NCBI GenBank assembly: GCA_051961995.1
Contig: JBQCCR010000077.1
Span: forward strand, 1-5,272
Direction: 5' to 3'
Length of the DNA: 5,272 nt
DNA from: 66-474 sp051961995
Lineage (GTDB): Bacteria; Pseudomonadota; Gammaproteobacteria; Xanthomonadales; Rhodanobacteraceae
Under the pieces are notes generated by a model, which was given only the letters and a program-made list of their open reading frames with translations, ran no database searches and had not been told where the DNA came from. A program made the position numbers and the translations under genes. Within the stretch, counting starts at the first letter, position 1; each line of letters begins with the position of its first letter. Positions 1 to 5,009 of the stretch are shown piece after piece.

Positions 1-9
1 CCTCCTTGC

Positions 10-31
10 GGTTGGGGGGGTTCCAACCCAA
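10..31. repeat. Degenerate GGTTGG/CCAACC palindrome
   Basis: GGTTGG (10-15) and CCAACC (23-28) form a 6-bp stem around a 7-nt loop rich in G (G7 run at 14-20). The GTTGG/CCAAC core resembles the REP stems at 2385-2404 and 2426-2454, but there is no adjacent GTAG, so it may be a decayed partner of the palindrome at 51-80 or an unrelated hairpin. Confidence 0.35.
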
Positions 32-50
32 ATTATTGGTCTGCTTCGCT

Positions 51-80
51 GGGGGGTGGGGTTTCCCCCCCCACCCTACG
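51..80 (-). repeat. GTAG-headed REP-like palindrome upstream of ppk1
   Basis: Read on the minus strand, GTAG (complement of 76-79) is followed at once by stem GGTGGGG (69-75), a 7-nt G/A loop (62-68) and CCCCACC (55-61). A GTAG tetranucleotide abutting a GC-rich hairpin is the hallmark of REP sequences, including those of Stenotrophomonas. The same design recurs at 2345-2368 and 2381-2404 with a different second stem pair. It contains a C8 run (65-72) and a G6 run (51-56). The REP assignment is inference from form and from the other copies in the window. Confidence 0.65.
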
Positions 81-83
81 TGC

Positions 84-113
84 TTGTCGCCTCGCCGTGC
101 GTCGCATTACAAA
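84..113 (+). promoter_or_regulatory. Weak candidate promoter for ppk1
   Basis: TTGTCG (84-89) matches four of six bases of the -35 consensus. TACAAA (108-113) matches four of six of the -10 consensus, with an 18-bp spacer. This would put a start site near 120 and leave a leader of about 38 nt. The leader contains a small hairpin, GCGTG-aca-CACGC (126-138). I see no recognisable Pho box of tandem CTGTCAT-like units in 1-157. The match is weak and rests on position and AT content. Confidence 0.25.
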
Positions 114-157
114 ACATTGAACGCCGCGTGACACACGCATAGGCGCTGCCCCCGCGC

Positions 158-2329
158 ATGAGTAAGAATGTGCGAATGCCACGCCGCCAAGCCACCCAAC
201 CTGCCGTCCAGAGCGAAACCTCCCAGCCCGAGCTGTTCCTGAGCCGCGAGCTGGCCACGCTTGAATTCAACTTCCGGGTGCTGGCGCAAGCGCGCGACAC
301 CAGCATGCCGTTGCTGGAACGCCTGCGTTACTTGAGCATCGTGGCGAACAACCTCGACGAATTCTTCGAGGTGCGCGTGGCCATGCTCAAGCATCACCAC
401 CAGTTCGGCTCCGCCGCGCCCGGCCCCGACGGAATGCTGTCGGGCGAGTTGCTGGCGCGCATCCGCGAACGCGTGCTGGACCTGGTCAGCGCGCAGTACA
501 CCACCTGGCAGGAGGAACTCGGGCCTGCGCTCGCCGCCGAGGACATCCACTTCCTTACCCGCAAGCAGTGGACGCCGCGCCAGCGCCGCTGGCTGCACGG
601 CTACTTCGAGAACGAAGTGCTGCCGGTGCTCTCGCCACTGGGGCTGGACCCCGCCCATCCGTTCCCGCGCATCCTCAACAAGACCTTGAACATCGCGGTG
701 GTGCTGCAAGGCCGCGACGCGTTCGGCCACGAAGGCCATATGGCGCTGGTGCGCGCACCGCGCTCGCTGCCTCGCATCATCCGCGTTCCCAACGAGGTGA
801 GCGGGTCAGGCGATCACTACGTGTTCCTGGCCGAGCTGCTGCAGGCCTTCGTCGATATGATGTTCCCCGGCTTCAAAGTGGCCGGCTCGTACCAGTTCCG
901 CGTCACGCGCAACAGTGAGCTGATCGTCGAGGAAGAAGAAGTCGAAAATCTTGCCCGCGCGCTGGCGGAAGAACTGCATGGCCGCGGCTATGCGCGTCCG
1001 GTGCGCCTGGAGATCGGCGCCGATTGTCCGCAGTCGATCGTGTCGATGCTGATCAGCAATTTCGAACTGGAAGAAACCGACGTCTACCGCTGCCACGGCC
1101 CGGTCAACATCATCCGCGCCGGCCTGGTCTATGACGATCTCGATCGCCCCGCGCTGAAATTTCCGCGCTTCACCTCCGCCCTGCCGGCGGCGCTCAGCAC
1201 CGGGCGCAAGATTTTCGACGTGCTCGGCCAGCGCGACATCCTGCTGCATCACCCTTACGAATCGTTCAACGCCGTGGTCGACCTGCTGCGCGAAGCGGTG
1301 CAGGATCCGGACGTGCTGGCGATCAAGCAGACCCTGTACCGTGCCGGCAAGGACACGCCACTGGTGGATCTCTTGGTGGAGGCGGCGCGCACCGGCAAGG
1401 ACGTCACCGTGGTGATCGAGCTGCGTGCGCGCTTCGACGAGGAGGCCAACATCCGCTTCGCCACGCGCCTGCAGGAAGCCGGCGTGCAGGTGGTGTACGG
1501 CGTGGTGGGCTTCAAGACGCACGCCAAGATGATGCTGATCGTGCGGCGCGAGGACGGTCATCTGCGACGCTACGTGCACCTGTCCACCGGCAATTACCAC
1601 CAGACCAACAGCCGCCTCTATACCGACATCGGCCTGATGACGGCCAACCCGGAAATCGGCGAAGACCTGCACAAGATCTTCCAGCAGCTCTCCGGATTGG
1701 GGCCGGTGATCAACTTGAAGCGCCTGCTGCACTCGCCCTTCACGCTGTACAAGAGCGTGGTGGAAAAGATCGAGCGCGAAACCGCGCACGCGCGCAACGG
1801 CAAGCCGGCGCGCATCGTCGCCAAGCTCAATGCGATGAACGAATCGCACGTGATCGAAGCGCTGTACGCCGCGGCGCAGGCGGGCGTTGAAATCGACCTG
1901 ATCGTGCGCGGCGCCTGCACCTTGCGGCCGGGATTGCCAGGCGTTTCCGAACGCATCCGCGTGCGCTCGATCGTAGGGCGCTTTCTCGAACACAGCCGCG
2001 TGTACTGGTTCGCCAACGACGGCACGCCGGAAATCTACTGCGCCAGCGCGGACTGGATGGAGCGCAACCTGATGCGCCGCATCGAGGTGGCCTTTCCCAT
2101 TCTCGACCCGCAACTGGCCGCACGCGTGTACGAGGAAACACTGGCCAATTATCTTGCCGACAACACCCAGGCCTGGCTGCTGGAAAGCGACGGTCATTAC
2201 ACTCGCGCCACGCCCGGCGAGGACCCGCCGCATTCGGCGCAGGACACGCTGCTGGCGAAGCTGTGCAATGCGGCGGTGACGGCATCGGCGCGTTCGCCGC
2301 TGCCCACCAAGCTGCGCGAAGAAGGGTAG
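158..2329 (+). CDS. ppk1: Polyphosphate kinase 1 (PPK1)
   Basis: Cytoplasmic or membrane-associated enzyme that reversibly transfers the ATP gamma-phosphate to a growing inorganic polyphosphate chain (EC 2.7.4.1). The 723-residue product matches E. coli PPK (688 aa, compared from memory) almost without gaps at a constant offset of +20. The N-terminal domain (about 25-125) holds the adenine-contacting NNLDEF motif (N65 = E. coli N45). A head domain (about 126-340) and two phospholipase-D-like C-terminal domains follow. The autophosphorylated histidine is H455 in GFKTHAK (E. coli H435). Also present are H474 in RYVHLSTGNY (H454), R395 in TLYRAGK (R375), R425 in ARFDEEAN (R405), R584 in LIVRG (R564) and H612 in LEHSRVYWF (H592), so the enzyme should be active. 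The first 20 or so residues and the last 15 exceed E. coli. The ATG at 158 has no clear Shine-Dalgarno; ATG 176 (residue M7) is an alternative start. ppx follows after 188 bp. Confidence 0.98.
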   Translation: MSKNVRMPRRQATQPAVQSETSQPELFLSRELATLEFNFRVLAQARDTSMPLLERLRYLSIVANNLDEFFEVRVAMLKHHHQFGSAAPGPDGMLSGELLARIRERVLDLVSAQYTTWQEELGPALAAEDIHFLTRKQWTPRQRRWLHGYFENEVLPVLSPLGLDPAHPFPRILNKTLNIAVVLQGRDAFGHEGHMALVRAPRSLPRIIRVPNEVSGSGDHYVFLAELLQAFVDMMFPGFKVAGSYQFRVTRNSELIVEEEEVENLARALAEELHGRGYARPVRLEIGADCPQSIVSMLISNFELEETDVYRCHGPVNIIRAGLVYDDLDRPALKFPRFTSALPAALSTGRKIFDVLGQRDILLHHPYESFNAVVDLLREAVQDPDVLAIKQTLYRAGKDTPLVDLLVEAARTGKDVTVVIELRARFDEEANIRFATRLQEAGVQVVYGVVGFKTHAKMMLIVRREDGHLRRYVHLSTGNYHQTNSRLYTDIGLMTANPEIGEDLHKIFQQLSGLGPVINLKRLLHSPFTLYKSVVEKIERETAHARNGKPARIVAKLNAMNESHVIEALYAAAQAGVEIDLIVRGACTLRPGLPGVSERIRVRSIVGRFLEHSRVYWFANDGTPEIYCASADWMERNLMRRIEVAFPILDPQLAARVYEETLANYLADNTQAWLLESDGHYTRATPGEDPPHSAQDTLLAKLCNAAVTASARSPLPTKLREEG

Positions 2330-2344
2330 ATTTGGCAATGCGAC

Positions 2345-2368
2345 GCTGGGGTTCGCACCCCAGCCTAC
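2345..2368 (-). repeat. REP palindrome A (inverted)
   Basis: Perfect 8-bp stem GCTGGGGT (2345-2352) / ACCCCAGC (2357-2364) with a 4-nt loop. CTAC at 2365-2368 gives GTAG next to the stem on the minus strand. On that strand the loop is GCGA, a GNRA tetraloop. The 30 bases 2341-2370, reverse-complemented, match 2379-2408 at 25 of 30 positions. It starts 15 nt after the ppk1 stop and lies head-to-head with copy B. Confidence 0.85.
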
Positions 2369-2380
2369 GACGCGCAGATC

Positions 2381-2404
2381 GTAGGTTGGGGTGCAAACCC
2401 CAAC
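2381..2404 (+). repeat. REP palindrome B (direct)
   Basis: GTAG (2381-2384) is followed by the perfect 8-bp stem GTTGGGGT (2385-2392) / ACCCCAAC (2397-2404) closed by a GCAA (GNRA) loop. Differences from copy A inside the stem are compensatory (T-A in place of C-G). It is separated from copy A by 12 bp, with CTACGA (2365-2370) and TCGTAG (2379-2384) facing each other, as in a bacterial interspersed mosaic element. Confidence 0.85.
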
Positions 2405-2422
2405 ATCCAGATGTGGCATGAC

Positions 2423-2458
2423 GATGTTGGGTTTCGGCTGCGCCTCGGCCCAACCCAC
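2423..2458 (-). repeat. REP palindrome C (inverted, variant head, larger loop)
   Basis: GTTGGG (2426-2431) pairs with CCCAAC (2449-2454). The 17-nt interior holds a nested GGC-tgc-GCC hairpin (2436-2444). On the minus strand the base group next to the stem is GTGG (from 2455-2458), one change from GTAG. It lies tail-to-tail with copy B: CCCAACATC (2399-2407) is the perfect reverse complement of GATGTTGGG (2423-2431), 15 bp apart. It appears to be a divergent subtype of the same repeat family. Confidence 0.7.
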
Positions 2459-2464
2459 GGTGTT

Positions 2465-2485
2465 TCGCATGATTCGAACATGCGA
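2465..2485. promoter_or_regulatory. Perfect dyad upstream of ppx, possible operator
   Basis: TCGCATG (2465-2471) and CATGCGA (2479-2485) form a perfect 7-bp inverted repeat around a 7-nt centre that itself contains the palindrome TTCGAA (2473-2478). It ends 32 bp before the ppx start and overlaps GAGAAT (2484-2489), a four-of-six -10 match with no convincing -35. It lacks the GTAG/TTGGG signature of the neighbouring REPs, so it could be a regulator site or an mRNA hairpin. No regulator can be named. Confidence 0.4.
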
Positions 2486-2506
2486 GAATTGGCCGCGATA
2501 CGAACC

Positions 2507-2511
2507 AGGAG
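2507..2511 (+). promoter_or_regulatory. Shine-Dalgarno of ppx
   Basis: AGGAG sits 6 nt before GTG 2518. It is the only strong ribosome binding site among the genes of this window, and it decides in favour of the GTG start over the in-frame ATG at 2536. Confidence 0.85.
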
Positions 2512-2517
2512 TCCCGC

Positions 2518-4035
2518 GTGAGCCTCGGTGACCAGATGCAGATCAAGGACGGCGAGCTGATGGCCGCCGTCGACATTGGCTCAAACAGTTTTCACATGGT
2601 CGTCGCACGCATGGAGCATGGCGAGCCGCGCGTGATCGATCGCCTGCGCGAAACCGTGCGCATGGCGGCCGGCCTCCGTGCCGACGGTACGCTGGATGCC
2701 GAGCATCGCGCGCGTGCGCTGAACTGCCTGGCCCGCTTTGGCCAGCGCATCGCCGGCATTCCCTCCGCCCGCGTGCGCGCCGTGGCTACCAATACCGTGC
2801 GCCGCCTTGCTTCGCCGCAGGCATTCCTCACTGCGGCGGAAGCGGCACTCGGCAATCCTGTGGAAGTGGTGTCCGGCCGCGAGGAAGGTCGCCTGATCTT
2901 CCTTGGTGTCTCACATGATCTGCCGACGTCGCGCGAGCCGCGGCTGGTGATCGACATCGGCGGCGGCAGCACCGAATTCATCATCGGTCGCGGGCTGGCG
3001 CCGCTGCATACCGAAAGCGTGCAAGTCGGCTGCATCGCCACCACGCAGCGCTTCTTTCCCGCCGGCAAGCTCACGCGCAAGCGCTGGCAGCGGGCGCGCG
3101 GCGAAATCGGCGTGCTGCTGCAGCAGTTCTCCGAGGAATACCTCGAAGCCGGCTGGACCGAAGCCTTCGGCTCCTCCGGCAGCGCCAAGGCGATCGGTGC
3201 GGTGGTGCAGGCCATGAAGCTGTCCGATCACGGCGTGACGCCCGCCTCGCTGGCCACGCTACGCGATGCCGTGCTCGACCAGGGCCAGATCGGTGCGCTG
3301 AAGCTGCCCGGCCTGGGCGAAGAACGCGCGCCGGTGTTCGCCGGCGCGGTGGTGATCTTCGAAGCGGCCTTCGCCGCGCTCGGCATCGAGCGCCTGCAAG
3401 TGTGCGAAAGCTCGATGCGCGAAGGCTTGCTGTGGGACCTGATCGGCCGCGCCGGCGGCACCGATCCGCGCACCGCCAGCATCGACGCCCTGGCCAACCG
3501 CTACGGCGTGGATCGCGCGCAGGCGCGCCGCGTGGAATCCACCGCGCTGATGCTGTTCGACCAGGTGGCGCCAGCCTGGAAACTGGATGCCGAGGCGCGC
3601 GAATGGCTGTCATGGTCCGCGCGCGTGCACGAGATCGGGCTGGCCATCGCGCACAGCCAACATCACCAGCATGGCGCGTACATCCTGCGCAATGCGGACC
3701 TCGCCGGCTTCTCCAAGCAGGAGCAGCACCTGCTCGCCGCGGTGGTGCAGGCGCATCGGCGCAAGCCGGACAAGGCCGCGTTCTCCTCGTTGCCGCAGCG
3801 CTACCGCCAACTCGCCAAATACATCACCGCCCTGCTGCGCCTGGCCGTGCTGTTCCGCCGCGCGCGCCGTCCCGAATCGCTACCGCCCATGCGCCTGGCC
3901 GCCACCGCGCAACGCCTCGGCTTGCGTCTGCCCGCAGCGTGGGTGGAACAGCATCCGCTGACCCAGGCGGACCTGGAGCAGGAAATCACGCCGATGGCGG
4001 AATTGGGGCTGGCGTTGTCGATCGGGACGGAATAA
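2518..4035 (+). CDS. ppx: Exopolyphosphatase (Ppx/GppA family)
   Basis: Processively releases orthophosphate from the ends of long-chain polyphosphate (EC 3.6.1.11), opposing PPK1. The 505-residue product matches E. coli PPX (513 aa, recalled) along its length. The ASKHA-fold N-terminal half shows the first phosphate-binding motif AAVDIGSNSFHMVVA (16-30), the catalytic glutamate in SGREEGRLIF (E123, matching E. coli E121) and the second phosphate motif DIGGGSTE (146-153). GSSGSAKAIG (218-227) and LPGLGEER (263-270) follow. The C-terminal half carries the HD-like helical domain with VHEIGL (370-375) and HSQHHQHGAYILRNADLPGF-like residues at 379-398. The GTG start at 2518 is preferred because AGGAG lies 6 nt upstream; in-frame ATG 2536 lacks such a site. 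The related GppA (pppGpp phosphohydrolase) is the main alternative, but adjacency to ppk1 favours Ppx. Nothing is truncated. Confidence 0.96.
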   Translation: MSLGDQMQIKDGELMAAVDIGSNSFHMVVARMEHGEPRVIDRLRETVRMAAGLRADGTLDAEHRARALNCLARFGQRIAGIPSARVRAVATNTVRRLASPQAFLTAAEAALGNPVEVVSGREEGRLIFLGVSHDLPTSREPRLVIDIGGGSTEFIIGRGLAPLHTESVQVGCIATTQRFFPAGKLTRKRWQRARGEIGVLLQQFSEEYLEAGWTEAFGSSGSAKAIGAVVQAMKLSDHGVTPASLATLRDAVLDQGQIGALKLPGLGEERAPVFAGAVVIFEAAFAALGIERLQVCESSMREGLLWDLIGRAGGTDPRTASIDALANRYGVDRAQARRVESTALMLFDQVAPAWKLDAEAREWLSWSARVHEIGLAIAHSQHHQHGAYILRNADLAGFSKQEQHLLAAVVQAHRRKPDKAAFSSLPQRYRQLAKYITALLRLAVLFRRARRPESLPPMRLAATAQRLGLRLPAAWVEQHPLTQADLEQEITPMAELGLALSIGTE

Positions 4036-4087
4036 AGCGAATCGGCCTCGCAATTGCCGCCTATTGCTCCCTCCCCTACGTGTAGTA

Positions 4088-4107
4088 GGGAGGGTCGGGG
4101 TGGGGGG
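4088..4107 (+). other. G-quadruplex motif, left arm (+ strand)
   Basis: Four G-tracts, GGG (4088-4090), GGG (4092-4094), GGGG (4097-4100) and G6 (4102-4107), are separated by loops of 1, 2 and 1 nt. This matches the strict G3+N1-7 motif with very short loops, a class known to fold stably. It is on the strand identical to the ppx mRNA, 52 nt past the stop codon. Its first two tracts are also the 3' arm of the left hairpin, so the two folds exclude each other. Confidence 0.6.
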
Positions 4108-4152
4108 AAGCAACCTCGCGATGAATTCAAACACTACGGCAAGCTCGTACAA

Positions 4153-4171
4153 CCCCACCCCAGCCCTCCCC
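4153..4171 (-). other. G-quadruplex motif, right arm (- strand)
   Basis: Plus-strand C-tracts at 4153-4156, 4158-4161, 4164-4166 and 4168-4171 give four G-tracts on the minus strand with loops of 1, 2 and 1 nt. It is the inverted counterpart of the motif at 4088-4107. The last two C-tracts also belong to the right hairpin. Confidence 0.55.
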
Positions 4172-4190
4172 TGCCAGCAGGGGAGGGAGC

Positions 4191-4325
4191 GCGTGCCGCA
4201 CAGCTGAAACGTAGCGCCAATCGGACGCTCTACAGATGCACGGCCAAGCACGACATCACCAATCAGCCATAAGCAGGCTTCACCCGCGTATCATGCGCGG
4301 ATATTTCAGCCGTACGTTTCCCAAC
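4191..4325. other. Remaining intergenic sequence before the cyclophilin gene
   Basis: After the inverted-repeat element, 135 bp lead to the chosen cyclophilin start. I see no RNA gene, further REP copy or T-rich terminator here. The cyclophilin frame stays open back to ATG 4236, but the residues encoded upstream of 4326 (basic and His-rich) look like read-through of non-coding DNA. The only regulatory hint is the -10-like hexamer at 4289-4294. Confidence 0.6.
4289..4294 (+). promoter_or_regulatory. Candidate -10 element for the ppiA-lpxH pair
   Basis: TATCAT matches five of six bases of the sigma-70 -10 consensus and would start transcription near 4301, about 25 nt before ATG 4326. No acceptable -35 lies 16-18 bp upstream. 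The hexamer sits in a near-perfect dyad, CGCGTAT (4285-4291) / ATGCGCG (4293-4299), with one T-G mismatch. If this is the promoter, it supports 4326 over 4293 as the start. Confidence 0.25.
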
Positions 4326-5009
4326 ATGCCCAAGTACCTGCTGACCGCTCTCTTCCTCATCGCTCCGCTTGCCGTGGCGCAGACCAGCAAGCCGGCCGCT
4401 GCGCCCGCCGCGCCGGCGGTGGCCAATCCCACAGTGACCGTGCATACCTCGCAAGGGGACATCACGATGGAGCTGTACGCGGACAAATCGCCCAAGAGCG
4501 TCGCCAACTTCCTGCGCTACGTGCACGAAGGCTTCTACGCCGGCACGGTGTTTCATCGGGTGATTCCCGGCTATCTCATCCAGGGCGGCCTCTACACCGC
4601 CGAGCTGCAGCCACGCCGCACGCATTCGCCGGTGGCCAGCGAGGCCGACAACGGGCTTTCCAATCTGCGCGGCACGGTGGCCGTTGCGCGCGGCGCGGAT
4701 CCGAACTCCGGCACCTCGCAATTCTTCATCAACCTGGTGGACGATCGCCGCCTGGACTACGTCGGCAACCAGAACGGCCTTACCTGGGGCTATACCGTGT
4801 TCGCCAAGGTGACCAAGGGCATGGACGTGGTGGACAAGATCGCCGCGCTGCCCACGCGTGCGCAAGGTCCTTTCGCCGCCGACGTGCCCAACCCGCTGGT
4901 GGTGATCCAGAGCGTGAGCGTCGAAGGCGAAGCCGCGCCCGCGCCCGCGCCGGCATCTGCTGCGGCCGCCAAGCCGCCAGTTACCCCTGCGCCGCGCAAA
5001 TCCAAATGA
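4326..5009 (+). CDS. ppiA: Exported cyclophilin-type peptidyl-prolyl cis-trans isomerase (PpiA-like)
   Basis: Catalyses cis-trans isomerisation of Xaa-Pro bonds (EC 5.2.1.8), here probably in the periplasm. From ATG 4326 the product is 227 aa. It begins with a short signal peptide: MPK, hydrophobic core LLTALFLIAPLAV, likely signal peptidase I cut AVA|Q after residue 18. An Ala/Pro linker (22-34) leads to the cyclophilin domain (about 36-200): FHRVIPGYLIQGG (76-88, catalytic R78), EADNGLSNLRGT (106-117), SGTSQFFINL (128-137), VFAKVTKGMDVVDKI (158-172). The motifs follow E. coli PpiA closely. The position of human CypA W121 appears to be R142, so cyclosporin insensitivity is inferred. An Ala/Pro-rich tail (203-223) ending in RKSK is absent from E. 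coli PpiA. The frame is open from ATG 4236, but an upstream start would bury the signal peptide; ATG 4293 is a weaker option. No start has a good Shine-Dalgarno. It overlaps lpxH by 4 nt. Confidence 0.93.
   Translation: MPKYLLTALFLIAPLAVAQTSKPAAAPAAPAVANPTVTVHTSQGDITMELYADKSPKSVANFLRYVHEGFYAGTVFHRVIPGYLIQGGLYTAELQPRRTHSPVASEADNGLSNLRGTVAVARGADPNSGTSQFFINLVDDRRLDYVGNQNGLTWGYTVFAKVTKGMDVVDKIAALPTRAQGPFAADVPNPLVVIQSVSVEGEAAPAPAPASAAAAKPPVTPAPRKSK

Larger units (their letters stand above)
4066..4190. repeat. 125-bp inverted-repeat element (paired hairpin arms) after ppx
   Basis: The ends are exact inverted repeats: GCTCCCTCCCC (4066-4076) and GGGGAGGGAGC (4180-4190). Further in, 4088-4105 and 4153-4170 are inverted copies matching at 16 of 18 positions, so each arm is about 38-40 bp and they flank a 47-bp unrelated core (4106-4152). 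Each arm folds alone. On the left, CCCTCCC-CTAC pairs with GTAG and GGGAGGG (4069-4094) with a 2-nt TA bulge. On the right, CCCTCCCCTGC (4164-4174) pairs perfectly with GCAGGGGAGGG (4177-4187). This resembles a common proteobacterial intergenic repeat type (REP pair or small MITE). No T-run follows either hairpin, so it is not a classic terminator. The interior has no gene. Confidence 0.8.

Noticed and set aside
81..157. PhoB box upstream of ppk1
   Set aside because: Expected from known phosphate control of ppk in other bacteria, but no tandem CTGTCAT-like units with 4-bp spacing are present.
806..2470. Long minus-strand open frame (554 codons) opposite ppk1
   Set aside because: It is the antisense shadow of a GC-rich gene. 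It runs through the REP cluster, has a low-complexity His/Ala/Val/Arg/Gln-rich composition and no recognisable domain, while the + strand encodes an intact PPK1 over the same bases.
2330..2517. CRISPR array or small RNA gene in the ppk1-ppx gap
   Set aside because: The repeats alternate in orientation, are only three in number and lack uniform spacers, which fits a REP mosaic; no separate promoter-terminator pair for an RNA is visible.
3402..4085. Plus-strand open frame of 227 codons overlapping the end of ppx
   Set aside because: It is an out-of-frame shadow of ppx with an Arg/Ala/Pro-rich composition and no family resemblance; ppx itself has all expected motifs to its stop.
4164..4187. Intrinsic terminator after ppx
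   Set aside because: The 11-bp hairpin is strong but is followed by AGCGCGTGCC rather than a T-run, so I call it a repeat arm, not a terminator. The REP hairpins after ppk1 fail for the same reason.
4055..4199. TGCCGC direct repeat (4055-4060 and 4194-4199) as a target-site duplication around the 125-bp element
   Set aside because: The copies are not flush with the inverted-repeat ends (5 and 3 bp away), and a 6-mer this GC-rich is likely by chance.
4054..4272. Possible 72-aa protein between ppx and the cyclophilin gene
   Set aside because: It is translated largely from the inverted-repeat element; the PSPPLPAGEG-type peptide is a typical artefact of such intergenic repeats, and there is no ribosome binding site.
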